NCBI RefSeq assembly: GCF_001904615.1
Contig: NZ_MRBY01000035.1
Location: forward strand, 1-43,471
DNA: 43,471 bases
Source: [Limnothrix rosea] IAM M-220
GTDB lineage: Bacteria; Cyanobacteriota; Cyanobacteriia; Cyanobacteriales; MRBY01
Reading direction: 5' to 3'
Shown here: positions 16,558 through 24,386 of the stretch, piece by piece
Layout of the letters: each line of letters begins with the position of its first letter
Numbering within the stretch: position 1 is the stretch's first letter
Notes under the pieces: model-generated
Told to the model about the DNA's origin: nothing
The model's input: the letters and a program-made list of their open reading frames with translations, nothing else
The model's database searches: none
Translations under genes and position numbers: made by a program

Positions 16558-19026
16558 ATGGATGCACCGGATTTTTTGCGATTACAAAAAGCATTGTCTG
16601 TGGAAGCGGAACGGGGTTTTGGAGATCTTCAGGGACACAAATATCGGTTTAGCGAATTTCTCTGCCTCAGCTTTGGTGAGATTCCACCTGCCAGATTAGA
16701 TCTAGATACGCGGCGGCGATGGACAGATTTTGCCCAAAAATTTTCCCAGTACTCAGAATTTACACCAGCAAAACGGCGAGGTGTTGTTGCAGAAACCCGT
16801 TCTTTTTTGCAGCAGGTCAAAACCCAATTAGAAACCCCGATTAATGAACCCCGCAAAGTAAAATCACCCCACGCAGAGCCGGTTTATGCCAAGGTTCCCA
16901 AGCGAGCGAGCTATCAAAAACAAATCACCCTCGACCAACCGCTGATGTATTTGCCGGGGATTGGCCCCAAACGGAGCGAACAGTTGGCGAAATTGGGCTT
17001 ATTGACGGTGCGGGATGCCTTGTTTTATTACCCCCGCGAACATATTGACTATGCCAAGCAAGTAAAAATCACAGACTTACAACCGGGTGAAACGGTGACG
17101 CTGGTGGGTTCGGTGGTGCGGTGCAATATTTTTACGAGTCCGAAGAATAAGAAACTCTCAATTTTTGAGCTATATATGCGCGACAGTAGTGGTCGCATTA
17201 AACTCAGCCGGTTCTATGCTGGGGCACGATTCAGTAATCGCGGTTGGCAGGAAAAGCAGAAAAAAATGTATCCCCGTGGGGTGGTGATCGCCGCGTCGGG
17301 TTTAGTGAAAAAAACCAAATATGGCTTAACGCTGGACAGCCCTGAAATTGAAGTATTGACCAGCGATGAAGCCGATATCAAATCCCTCAAAATTGGGCGG
17401 GTTTTGCCCGTTTATCCCCTGACTGATGGTGTGCCAGCGGATTTAATTCGTAAGGTTGTGATTGCATCGATGGCGGCCTTACCCCAACTAAAAGATCCGT
17501 TTCCCAAGGTCTTGCGGGATGATTTTGAGCTGATGAAATTACCGGAGGCGATCGCCAATATTCATTTTCCCGAAAACCCCGAAATTTTAGTCCATGCGCG
17601 ACGGCGGTTAGTCTTTGACGAATTTTTCTATTTACAACTAGGATTTTTGCAGCGGCGACAACAAGAAAAAGCAAAACAAACCAGCGCCATTTTTGTGCCC
17701 CAAGGTGAGCTAATCGAGAAATTTCAAAAACTATTACCCTTCCAATTAACAGGTGCGCAAAACCGAGTCATTGGCGAAATTATGGCGGACTTAAGACAGC
17801 CCATACCGATGAATCGTTTGGTGCAAGGGGATGTCGGCGCAGGTAAAACCATTGTGGCGGTGTTCGCAATTTTGGCGGCGATCCAGTCCGGCTATCAGGC
17901 AGCATTGATGGCTCCCACCGAAGTTTTGGCAGAACAACATTACCGAAAATTAGTGAATTGGTTTAACCAACTTTATTTGCCCGTGGAGTTGTTGACAGGT
18001 TCAACAAAAGTCAAAAAGCGCCGCGAAATCCATGCCCAACTCGCAACTGGTGAGCTGAAAGTTTTAGTGGGAACCCATGCCCTCATTGAAGATCCAGTGC
18101 AATTTCAAAATTTGGGTTTAGTGGTAATCGACGAGCAACATCGCTTTGGCGTGCAACAACGGGGCAGACTACTCGCAAAAGGCGATGCGCCCCATGTGCT
18201 CACCATGACTGCCACGCCGATTCCCCGAACTCTCGCTCTAACCCTCCACGGCGATCTTGATGTCAGTCAAATTGATGAACTTCCCCCCGGTAGACAGCCC
18301 ATTGATACCCGCGTCATTAAAGGCTGCGATCGCCCCCACGCCTATGATCTAATCAAGCGAGAAGTGGCTCAGGGTCGCCAAGCCTACATTATTTTTCCGC
18401 TGGTGGAAGAATCCGAAAAACTCGAAGCCAAAGCCGCCGTCGAAGAACACCAAAGATTATCAAAACAAGTCTTTCAAAGCTTTAACGTAGGCTTGCTTCA
18501 CGGCCGCATGAAGTCCGCCGACAAGGATTTGGCACTAACCCGTTTCCGAGAAAAAGAAGACCAAATTATCGTCTCTACCACCGTGATTGAAGTAGGGGTA
18601 GACGTGCCCAATGCCACCGTAATGCTCATTGAAAATGCCGAACGATTTGGTTTATCACAACTCCACCAACTGCGCGGTCGCGTCGGTCGCGGTAAACATC
18701 AATCCCATTGTCTTTTAGTAACCAGCAGTAAATCCAACGATTCCCAAAATCGATTGCAGGTAATGGAACAATCTACCGATGGCTTTTTTATTGCAGAAAT
18801 GGATTTACGTTTGCGGGGGCCGGGAGAAGTTCTGGGTACGAGACAGTCAGGTTTGCCAGATTTTGCCCTAGCGAGTCTCACGGAAGATCAGGAAGTATTA
18901 GTCTTGGCACGAGAAGCAGCAGAACAAATGTTGGCACAAAACCCCACACTTGATCGTTATCCATCAATTCAGAAAACTTTGGAAGCAAAGTACCGAAAAT
19001 TATTAGGTGCTGATGTTTTGACTTAA
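16558..19026 (+). CDS. recG: ATP-dependent DNA helicase RecG
   Basis: An 822-residue superfamily 2 helicase that remodels stalled forks and Holliday junctions. A roughly 120-residue N-terminal extension, usual in cyanobacterial and plant RecG, precedes the wedge/OB domain (about 125-350). Helicase motifs: Walker A GDVGAGKT (about 422-430), motif II DEQHR (about 525-529), motif III TMTATPIPRT, motif V STTVIEVGVDVPNA and motif VI QLRGRVGRG, followed by the TRG region with GPGEVLGTRQSGLPDF. The ATG at 16558 gives the family N-terminus. It lies downstream of the kinase gene on the same strand and converges with a small gene ending 5 bases beyond its stop. Confidence 0.96.
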   Translation: MDAPDFLRLQKALSVEAERGFGDLQGHKYRFSEFLCLSFGEIPPARLDLDTRRRWTDFAQKFSQYSEFTPAKRRGVVAETRSFLQQVKTQLETPINEPRKVKSPHAEPVYAKVPKRASYQKQITLDQPLMYLPGIGPKRSEQLAKLGLLTVRDALFYYPREHIDYAKQVKITDLQPGETVTLVGSVVRCNIFTSPKNKKLSIFELYMRDSSGRIKLSRFYAGARFSNRGWQEKQKKMYPRGVVIAASGLVKKTKYGLTLDSPEIEVLTSDEADIKSLKIGRVLPVYPLTDGVPADLIRKVVIASMAALPQLKDPFPKVLRDDFELMKLPEAIANIHFPENPEILVHARRRLVFDEFFYLQLGFLQRRQQEKAKQTSAIFVPQGELIEKFQKLLPFQLTGAQNRVIGEIMADLRQPIPMNRLVQGDVGAGKTIVAVFAILAAIQSGYQAALMAPTEVLAEQHYRKLVNWFNQLYLPVELLTGSTKVKKRREIHAQLATGELKVLVGTHALIEDPVQFQNLGLVVIDEQHRFGVQQRGRLLAKGDAPHVLTMTATPIPRTLALTLHGDLDVSQIDELPPGRQPIDTRVIKGCDRPHAYDLIKREVAQGRQAYIIFPLVEESEKLEAKAAVEEHQRLSKQVFQSFNVGLLHGRMKSADKDLALTRFREKEDQIIVSTTVIEVGVDVPNATVMLIENAERFGLSQLHQLRGRVGRGKHQSHCLLVTSSKSNDSQNRLQVMEQSTDGFFIAEMDLRLRGPGEVLGTRQSGLPDFALASLTEDQEVLVLAREAAEQMLAQNPTLDRYPSIQKTLEAKYRKLLGADVLT

Positions 19027-19030
19027 TTTT

Positions 19031-19228
19031 TTATTCCAAGCATTCATCTGCATCATCATCCAGCAAATCCACTGTCGTGCGCAATAACCGATTTTCGTAG
19101 CGGCGATCGCGCCTTCTTCCTTTCGCTTTCGTCGCCCGCTTGGCACTACGTTGATCAACGACAATTTCTTTAAGAGCTTGTGCTTCAGCAACGTCATTTA
19201 ACCCTTTTTGTGGTGTACGCTTACCCAT
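19031..19228 (-). CDS. Small conserved-looking hypothetical protein, basic with acidic tail
   Basis: A 65-residue protein. The centre is very basic (SAKRATKAKGRRRDRRYENR, about residues 28-47) and the C-terminus is acidic (DLLDDDADECLE). There is no signal peptide or membrane helix. It ends 5 bases from the recG stop in convergent orientation. The biased composition and clean ATG after an unrelated gap suggest a real gene, perhaps nucleic-acid or ribosome binding, but I cannot name a family. An overlapping minus-strand frame at 19003-19197 runs into recG and is less likely. Confidence 0.6.
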   Translation of the reverse strand: MGKRTPQKGLNDVAEAQALKEIVVDQRSAKRATKAKGRRRDRRYENRLLRTTVDLLDDDADECLE

Positions 19229-19277
19229 GCGAAATGTTGGTTTGACTGTCTTTTAGCCTAATGGTGCAATTGAGATT

Positions 19278-19766
19278 TTAGTGGGATGTAGTCCGCAAAA
19301 AACGGAAACCGGCGATCGCCCCAAGGGAAGCCAGAATGAGTGCAAAGGAATAGGCAAAAGTATCGTGGCGGTGGGGGTCTTGGGTGGCCGCCGGAGCCGC
19401 TTGACTAATGGCATCTAACTCCACACCGGAGTTGCTGACGGGAACGACAAGATAATCCCAGTGGCTGGTTTCGGCATCACCGATTTCGATCGCCCAATCC
19501 CCTTCAATTTCTTGATTTGGCTGGAAACTAAATTTCCCTTCGCTATCGGTACGACCGACGAGGACAGGCTCATCGGGATTGTCGGGAGAATAAATCGATA
19601 CCGGGGCATCGGGGAAACTTTCGCCATCACCAAAGGTTGCCTGAATTTCTAGGCCATCAAAACCCATGGTGTAGTCAGTTTCGATCATGTGAGCGGCGGC
19701 AGTTTTGGCGATCGCCATGACGCTGAGGGGAGCGAGGGCAAGGAGTGCTGTTTGTCTAATCTTCAT
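19278..19766 (-). CDS. Exported, C-terminally anchored protein with carboxypeptidase-regulatory-like domain
   Basis: A 162-residue protein with a signal peptide (ALLALAPLSVMAIAKTAAAH) and a predicted C-terminal membrane helix (about 137-155) followed by a short basic tail. Between them lies a beta-sandwich-like segment with SIYSPDNPDEPVLVGRTDSEGKF, the usual pattern of carboxypeptidase-regulatory or DUF4198-type domains. It resembles the extracytoplasmic CbiL/NikL-like subunits of cobalt/nickel transporters in layout: HM after the signal cleavage site and HRHD before the helix could bind metal. No transporter genes are adjacent, so a metal role is only a suggestion. Confidence 0.65.
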   Translation of the reverse strand: MKIRQTALLALAPLSVMAIAKTAAAHMIETDYTMGFDGLEIQATFGDGESFPDAPVSIYSPDNPDEPVLVGRTDSEGKFSFQPNQEIEGDWAIEIGDAETSHWDYLVVPVSNSGVELDAISQAAPAATQDPHRHDTFAYSFALILASLGAIAGFRFLRTTSH

Positions 19767-19893
19767 AGTGAGAGGGTTTACCGGTAATGAATGAGAGAAA
19801 CTGGAGATGCCTTTATAGGTGGCGATCGCCGCTTAATCTGCTGGCTATTATACTGAAGGATTTTTTAAATGAGGTTTAAGGTTAGATTCCCCA

Positions 19894-20457
19894 CTAACCT
19901 TTTACTTGAGCGCCGTGGCTGCGGGGGTCAGCGGGGGTCGTTTGGGGCGCATCTTTAAGTTTTGAAACTTGGCCTTGGTTGTAGGTATAGGGCAAATCGG
20001 TGTGGGCAATGAGCGCATCGATATCCGCCTCAAGCACAGTGCGGGGTTGTTCCCCAATAGTTTCGGCGATCGCCTCGCCCGTTTCATCGAAAAAGACAAA
20101 ATGGGGAATCCCATCCACACGATATTTCAACACTTCCGGCAACCATTTGCCATTATCGACATTGAGCATCACAAAATTGAGGCGATCGCCATACTTTCCT
20201 TTAATCTGACGCAGATCCTCCGCCATCGCCTGACAACTGGTGCACCAATCCGCATAAAATTCCACAAGGGTCGGCTTTTCATTGGCTAACGCCACATCTA
20301 ACGACATTGCCGCCGCCGCTTGTGCCTCAAGAGTTTCAGCAGGAGGCTGGGTTTTTACGCCCAACGCAAGGGCTACACCAAGGGCGATCGCCACAAACCC
20401 AATCACGAGTTTTTGCCATTTACCCTGCTTATTTGCTGACGTTGTTGTCTCACTCAT
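19894..20457 (-). CDS. txlA: Membrane-anchored thioredoxin-like protein (TxlA/HCF164 type)
   Basis: About 187 residues from the ATG at 20457. The open frame extends 34 codons upstream, but MSETTTSANKQGKW is the natural family start. One N-terminal membrane anchor (LVIGFVAIALGVALALGV) is followed by a thioredoxin fold with active site ADWCTSCQAM and the cis-proline region VDGIPHFVFFDETG. Homologues sit in the thylakoid membrane with the thioredoxin domain in the lumen and pass reducing power to cytochrome b6f and photosystem assembly. It lies downstream of lptB on the same strand with a gap of about 110 bases. Confidence 0.9.
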   Translation of the reverse strand: MSETTTSANKQGKWQKLVIGFVAIALGVALALGVKTQPPAETLEAQAAAAMSLDVALANEKPTLVEFYADWCTSCQAMAEDLRQIKGKYGDRLNFVMLNVDNGKWLPEVLKYRVDGIPHFVFFDETGEAIAETIGEQPRTVLEADIDALIAHTDLPYTYNQGQVSKLKDAPQTTPADPRSHGAQVKG

Positions 20458-20567
20458 GACCGTAAACCATTGCTCAACTAAAAAATCTAAACCGATAGCC
20501 AATATTGTAGGCATTTTTTGCCCGCTCATATTTTTGCCACAGCCAAATTGCAAAAACAAAAATTCAT

Positions 20568-21314
20568 CTAGAGATAATTATTTACCCCACGTCCAAAATT
20601 TTCACCGAGATAATATTGCCGCACCAAAGGATTGTTATACAGTTCATCCGGCGTACCCGACGCTAAAATTTCCCCATCCCGCATAATATAGGCCCGGTCA
20701 GTAATAGCCAAGGTTTCACGGACATTGTGATCCGTAATCAAAATCCCCATATCCCGCTCCCGCAGTTGGGCAACGATCTGTTGAATCTCCGCCACGGCGA
20801 TCGGGTCAACACCCGCAAAAGGTTCATCAAGCAATAGAAATTTGGGGCCTCGACCCTGTACCGCCAACGCACGGGCTAGCTCGGTACGGCGGCGCTCACC
20901 ACCCGAAACCAATTTCCCTTTCGTTTTTAGAATTTTCGTCAATCGAAACTCTTCGATCAGACCCTGCAACCGTTGTCGTTGCTGCCGGGGTGATAGGGGA
21001 GATTGCTCTAAAACGAGCTGGATATTTTCCTTAACGGTGAGATTCCGGAAAATACTGGGTTGCTGGGTCAGATAGCCAATGCCCAATTTTGCCCGTTGGT
21101 CGAGGCTGAGGGAGGTGATTTCCTGTTGGTCTAACCAAACCTGTCCCTCATTGGCTTTCACCAAACCCGTTGTGATGTAAAAAGTCGTCGTTTTGCCCGC
21201 ACCATTCGGGCCAAGCAAACCGACAATTTCGCCACGATTGACCTTGAGATTAACGCGATTAACGACGACACGTTTGCCGTAAACTTTGCGGATGTTGTCG
21301 AGGAGAATAGTCAC
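20568..21314 (-). CDS. lptB: LPS-export ABC transporter ATP-binding protein LptB
   Basis: About 248 residues. It is the cytoplasmic ATPase that powers lipopolysaccharide movement from the inner membrane through the LptF/G complex. Walker A GPNGAGKTT, signature LVSGGERRRTELARAL, Walker B FLLLDEPFAGVDP and the switch histidine in LITDHNVRET are all intact. FAGVDPIAV and TDHNVRETL are typical of LptB rather than of branched-chain amino-acid transporters. I prefer the GTG at 21314 (V/MTILLDNIRKVYG), because the upstream extension begins with TTG and adds seven unlikely residues. The neighbouring lptA upstream supports the call and suggests an operon. Confidence 0.93.
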   Translation of the reverse strand: MTILLDNIRKVYGKRVVVNRVNLKVNRGEIVGLLGPNGAGKTTTFYITTGLVKANEGQVWLDQQEITSLSLDQRAKLGIGYLTQQPSIFRNLTVKENIQLVLEQSPLSPRQQRQRLQGLIEEFRLTKILKTKGKLVSGGERRRTELARALAVQGRGPKFLLLDEPFAGVDPIAVAEIQQIVAQLRERDMGILITDHNVRETLAITDRAYIMRDGEILASGTPDELYNNPLVRQYYLGENFGRGVNNYL

Positions 21315-21431
21315 AATACTGCGGGTAAAGGTCAAAAAAATATTAAGGCGGGGTTTCCCTAAACCCTTTTATTAGAAGTCTTCAGGAATTATTGGGAACA
21401 AAGTGCCTCAATTTTATTAATTGTTTTTAGT

Positions 21432-21923
21432 TTACGGCAGATTGATCACTGGCTCAGGAGCGGGCGGTGCAGAATTGTTGGCGGGTCTGGGTTCATCTTC
21501 TTCTGGCACAAGATAAATCGCCTCGACTTGTTCTTTGGGGGCCGGTGTTGCCACGAAACGCCCTTCGTCGATTTTGTAGGTCATGCGTTCGGCTCGCATA
21601 CTATTGCCGTCTTGGAGGACGTAAACGTTACCGCTGAGGACAAGGATACGCTCGGTAGAAAAATACTGGGCTTGGGCGGCTGTGCCTTGGATATTGCGGG
21701 CGGGATAGTTGATGCGAACATTGCCTCGCGCGGTAATGATGCCAGTTTCGGTATTGGCTTCTTGAATATCTGAAGTAACGGTCAGTGCACCAGCATTTTG
21801 GGCTTGGACGGGTGCTTGACTGGGGTTGCTAAGGGTCAGTAGAGCGGTGCTGGCGATCGCCGCGAGGAGCCCCCCAGAGAAGAGAGAAAATTGTTTACCG
21901 AAGCCCTGTAACCTTGGAGCCAT
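21432..21923 (-). CDS. lptA: LptA/OstA-like periplasmic LPS-transport protein
   Basis: A 163-residue protein with an N-terminal signal or anchor (LLAAIASTALLTLSNPSQAP) and an OstA/LptA-type beta-jellyroll. Repeated strands such as ITARGNVRINYPARNIQGTA, YFSTERILVLSGNVYVLQDG and MRAERMTYKIDEGRFVA show the pattern. In known systems LptA bridges the inner and outer membranes. The C-terminus is rich in proline and acidic residues (after about 130) and is probably disordered. It precedes lptB by roughly 110 bases in the same direction, so the two probably form one operon. Confidence 0.88.
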   Translation of the reverse strand: MAPRLQGFGKQFSLFSGGLLAAIASTALLTLSNPSQAPVQAQNAGALTVTSDIQEANTETGIITARGNVRINYPARNIQGTAAQAQYFSTERILVLSGNVYVLQDGNSMRAERMTYKIDEGRFVATPAPKEQVEAIYLVPEEDEPRPANNSAPPAPEPVINLP

Positions 21924-22148
21924 ACTATTTAACCTAATTTATCCGTAAAGACCGCAGTGAATGGGGAAAATACCCAACGCTAGTTTATGTGACGCAAAAC
22001 CACGCTCTGGGTTGCTAAATATTGTCCCATGATAAAAGCGTTGACTCAGGGAATCTCTGCGTTTTCTAAAAAATCCGGATATTATGACCAATGTAACAGT
22101 GTTTTAAGCCAATCCCCGCTGGGGATGGTGCGAGGAGTGATCTGCATT

Positions 22149-22520
22149 ATGTTTAATTTTTCTGGTAAGCGTCCTGATGATCTCGGTGTTACGGATGGCA
22201 AACTCAAGGCTTGTCCCGGCACGCCAAACTGTGTCTGTAGTCAAAGCGATCGCCCCCAAGAGAAAATCGATCCGTTACCTGCGGTGTCTTTAGACCAAGT
22301 ACGTCAGGTTGTGGAGGGAATGGAAGGCTCAACGATTATGGAGCAAACGGATAATTATCTCTACGCAGAATTTAAAACGAAGCTCATGGGCTTTGTGGAT
22401 GATGTGGAGTTTTTCCATGATGGCAATGCGATTCAAGTGCGTTCTGCTTCTCGTCTCGGCAAGTCTGATCTCGGCGTTAATCGTGACCGAGTTGAAGCGA
22501 TTCGTGGGGCTTTGAAATAA
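22149..22520 (+). CDS. DUF1499 family protein
   Basis: About 123 residues from the ATG at 22149. The frame opens at 22029, but MFNFSGKRPDDLGVTDGKL is the usual family start. It contains the DUF1499 hallmarks: CPGTPNCVCSQ near the N-terminus, YLYAEFKTKLMGFVDDVEFF in the middle, and SASRLGKSDLGVNRDRVEAIR near the end. The function is unknown; members occur in cyanobacteria, plastids and proteobacteria. If the upstream start were used, the extra 40 residues would look random. It is convergent with the truncated antitoxin, whose open frame overlaps its last 44 bases. Confidence 0.85.
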   Translation: MFNFSGKRPDDLGVTDGKLKACPGTPNCVCSQSDRPQEKIDPLPAVSLDQVRQVVEGMEGSTIMEQTDNYLYAEFKTKLMGFVDDVEFFHDGNAIQVRSASRLGKSDLGVNRDRVEAIRGALK

Positions 22521-22683
22521 GTCTCTCTAAAAAATACAAATCTCTTTGATGGCGATCGCCTCTTTTTTCTAGGTTATGGGAATTAGGCGATCGCCACAAT
22601 CCTGCAATATTTCTGGGCTGGGAACCAACCCGTCTGACTTGGAGCTGGCTGAGATCATATTCTTGTCTGAGTTCAGCTTCCAT
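22477..22683 (-). pseudogene. Truncated antitoxin (BrnA-like position) with unrelated tail
   Basis: The first 25 codons (22609-22683) read MEAELRQEYDLSQLQVRRVG and resemble the head of cyanobacterial antitoxins. The remainder is low-complexity, passes two HIP1 octamers and runs antisense into the DUF1499 gene, so the normal DNA-binding or toxin-binding C-terminus seems to be gone. The ATG lies 3 bases after the restored stop of the BrnT frame, the arrangement expected of a toxin-antitoxin operon. The same head occurs at 24150. The 68-codon frame may be translated, but it is unlikely to be a working antitoxin. Confidence 0.6.
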
Positions 22684-22686
22684 AGT

Positions 22687-22963
22687 CTAAATACCTTCTT
22701 CGTAAAATTGACGTTCTGAATGAGTGGCGAGGCGAGAACTAATAATCCTAAATTTTATTGTTTCCCTCGGTATATGACACAAATAAAAGGCGTTGCTCTA
22801 AGGATTGCCCGATGATGATGAAACGGTTCTCTGCAGTGGAGTAGTCTGGATCAAAAAAGTCAATGTAGAAAGGATCTGTAAACACTGTTTGTGCTTCTGC
22901 GAAACTGACACCATGTTTAGAGAGATTTGTTTTGGCTTTTTCCTCATCCCATTCAAATTCCAT
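22687..22963 (-). pseudogene. brnT: BrnT-family toxin gene with a one-base frameshift
   Basis: The frame begins MEFEWDEEKAKTNLSKHGVSF and continues ...FIIIGQSLEQRLLFVSYTEGNN, a clear BrnT-type RNase toxin, then stops at KI. In the next frame the DNA continues FRIISSRLATHSERQFYEEGI and stops at 22687-22689. This is the conserved BrnT C-terminus, with its Arg and Glu residues. The shift falls at a run of four A residues; removing one A restores a protein of about 92 residues. The truncated frame lacks the C-terminal helix. It could be a mutation, a sequencing error or, less likely, programmed slippage. A downstream antitoxin start at 22683 completes the pair. Confidence 0.8.
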
Positions 22964-22984
22964 ATTTTCTCACTGGGTTAAGTA

Positions 22985-23175
22985 ATTAATGCTTGGAAAC
23001 GATCGCCATCACGAATAAAGTCAAAGCCACTATCTTTTTTTGACCGCTCTATCTTAATTTAAAGAGCTTTGTCATCGAAGGGCGATCGCCACTTTATTAC
23101 TCCCTAGACTTTATTCTCTGTATTAATTTTAACGACCTCTCTCTTCTTCATAATCAATCACAAGGGCGATCGCCT
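22985..23175 (-). repeat. 191-bp direct repeat, copy A
   Basis: Identical to copies B and C except for two positions each, without gaps. On the minus strand it opens with a HIP1 octamer and the true last 14 codons and stop of pemK (AIALVIDYEEERGR), then about 75 bases of spacer with a second HIP1. It ends with a 25-codon open remnant IKIERSKKDSGFDFIRDGDR followed by FQALI. The BrnT module begins just after. The FIRDGDRFQALI remnant resembles the C-terminal end of TPR-domain proteins. Confidence 0.92.
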
Positions 23176-23491
23176 GAGTCGTTTTCCTCATCAGCTCATC
23201 TGAAACCTTGCCAAGCTTCCGAACTAATCGTTTTGTATCTATACCTCTGATCTGTAGGGTATCAATTGCCGAAACTTTACTTAGACCATTGATTCGGTTT
23301 GGTTCAATTTGAATATGCCAAAGATTTCCAGAAAAGTAAGGCTTCCAATCAGTAATGGGTGCAATCAACCTAATCGGTAATTTGCCTATAGCATCTGAAC
23401 TAACGATCACTGCAGGTCGAGTTTTGCGAATTTCTGCGCCAATGGTTGGGTCGAGGTTTACAAGCCAAATTTCTCCTCTACGACATTGCAT
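23129..23491 (-). CDS. PemK/MazF-family toxin endoribonuclease
   Basis: About 120 residues from the ATG at 23491; the frame extends two codons upstream to a TTG. The N-terminal CRRGEIWLVNLDPTIGAEIRKTRPAVIVS pattern (G-E-I-W, then K-x-R-P-x-V-I-V) is diagnostic for MazF/PemK mRNA interferases. IRLIAPITDW and SKVSAIDTLQIRGI complete the fold. It overlaps the upstream antitoxin by 14 bases. Its last codons lie inside repeat copy A, and the same 3' end is found as orphan fragments in copies B and C. The gene appears intact. Confidence 0.9.
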   Translation of the reverse strand: MQCRRGEIWLVNLDPTIGAEIRKTRPAVIVSSDAIGKLPIRLIAPITDWKPYFSGNLWHIQIEPNRINGLSKVSAIDTLQIRGIDTKRLVRKLGKVSDELMRKTTQAIALVIDYEEERGR

Positions 23492-23738
23492 CTTCAAGTT
23501 CGACGATATCGCCGCCGCTCCATTCTAAAATTTCCTCATTGTTTTGATAATGGGAAATCATCATTTCTGTTTGCTGTTCCAAAATCTCTCGTCTTTGCGC
23601 TAATGGCATCTGGAATAGTTCAGCATGGGAATATATGGGGTTACTTAGTTGTCGCAAAATGAGTTGGGCGATCGCCGTTTGTTCTTCATCAGATAATTTT
23701 TTGATTTCATTAATTGCTTGCTCTAATAAAGGACTCAT
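23478..23738 (-). CDS. Antitoxin partner of PemK/MazF
   Basis: An 86-residue acidic, helical protein directly upstream of and overlapping the toxin gene. The N-terminus LLEQAINEIKKLSDEEQTAIAQLILRQL (about 4-31) forms an amphipathic helix pattern typical of small cyanobacterial antitoxins. The C-terminus EEILEWSGGDIVELEDAMS is strongly acidic, suiting toxin neutralisation. No ribbon-helix-helix motif is evident to me. Its start lies 17 bases after the end of repeat copy B, with AAGGAGAAG as a good ribosome-binding site immediately before the ATG. The function is inferred from the pairing. Confidence 0.8.
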   Translation of the reverse strand: MSPLLEQAINEIKKLSDEEQTAIAQLILRQLSNPIYSHAELFQMPLAQRREILEQQTEMMISHYQNNEEILEWSGGDIVELEDAMS

Positions 23739-23755
23739 TTTATTCTTCTCCTTGG

Positions 23756-23946
23756 ATTAATGCTTGGAAATGATCGCCATCACGAATAAAGTCAAAGCCA
23801 CTATCTTTTTTTGACCGCTCTATCTTAATTTAAAGAGCTTTGTCATCGAAGGGCGATCGCCACTTTATTGCTCCCTAGACTTTATTCTCTGTATTAATTT
23901 TAACGACCTCTCTCTTCTTCATAATCAATCACAAGGGCGATCGCCT
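23756..23946 (-). repeat. 191-bp direct repeat, copy B
   Basis: It differs from copy A at two of 191 positions (C to T near the left end, A to G in the centre). It carries an orphan pemK 3' end (codons for AIALVIDYEEERGR and stop) although no pemK precedes it. At the other end is the TPR-type remnant, here continuing FQALIQGEE and stop, with the antitoxin ATG four bases later. The upstream boundary is a HIP1 octamer at 23938-23945, after the truncated antitoxin. Confidence 0.92.
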
Positions 23947-23955
23947 CTTTCTCTT

Positions 23956-24150
23956 CTAAGTTGGTCTCTTCAAATCTTTCATTCTGTTTCCTTCCTTGGG
24001 GAAGGTGCCGAAGGCGGAAGGGGTTGCCGTGGACGGTGTCACTTGTCGAGAACCGACATTGCTACGCTTTGATCCGACTCGTCGAACTTTAAGCTGACTG
24101 AGATCATATTCATCGCAAAGGTCGTCATCTATGGATGGTTGTGATGCCAT
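23956..24150 (-). pseudogene. Second truncated antitoxin with unrelated tail
   Basis: From the ATG at 24150, residues 10-26 (LCDEYDLSQLKVRRVGS) match the antitoxin head at 22683. The frame then enters GC-rich sequence containing the palindrome CCTTCCCCAAGGAAGG (about 23992-24007) and ends at 23956, just before a HIP1 site and repeat copy B. The expected C-terminal half of an antitoxin is missing. It lies 17 bases downstream of the DUF2283 gene and may be co-transcribed. It is either a decayed antitoxin or a head interrupted by a small element. Confidence 0.55.
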
Positions 24151-24167
24151 CAAAATTTCATTTCTAC

Positions 24168-24386
24168 TTAAATAGCCGGGCTGAGTGGTGTGAGAGGAAG
24201 TTGGTTGAGGATAAATTCTCCAAGTTGTACTTTCTTGCTAGCGTTATCGATGTCTAATCCCACCAAATTTCCTGCCTCGTCATAATCTGCGACTACGCCT
24301 TCAGAGATTTCTTGACTATCGATACTAGGCTGATCCGACAGGTGAATATATAAAGAATCGGTTTCGGGATAGTAGTTTATTTTCAT
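24168..24386 (-). CDS. DUF2283 family protein (probable antitoxin)
   Basis: A 72-residue protein that starts MKINYYPETDSLYIHLSDQP, the hallmark of DUF2283. It continues SQEISEGVVADYDEAGNLVGLDIDNASK, the family's central beta pattern. Members usually sit next to a DUF4258-type protein, and this one shares the ATGA overlap at 24383-24386 with such a gene. That supports a toxin-antitoxin-like pair, with this as the antitoxin. The last residues (LTPLSPAI) differ from the family and may come from a cassette junction. Confidence 0.85.
   Translation of the reverse strand: MKINYYPETDSLYIHLSDQPSIDSQEISEGVVADYDEAGNLVGLDIDNASKKVQLGEFILNQLPLTPLSPAI

Noticed and set aside
16391-16699. 102-codon plus-strand frame between the kinase and recG
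   Set aside because: It overlaps both the end of the kinase and the beginning of recG in another frame, and shows no sensible protein pattern.
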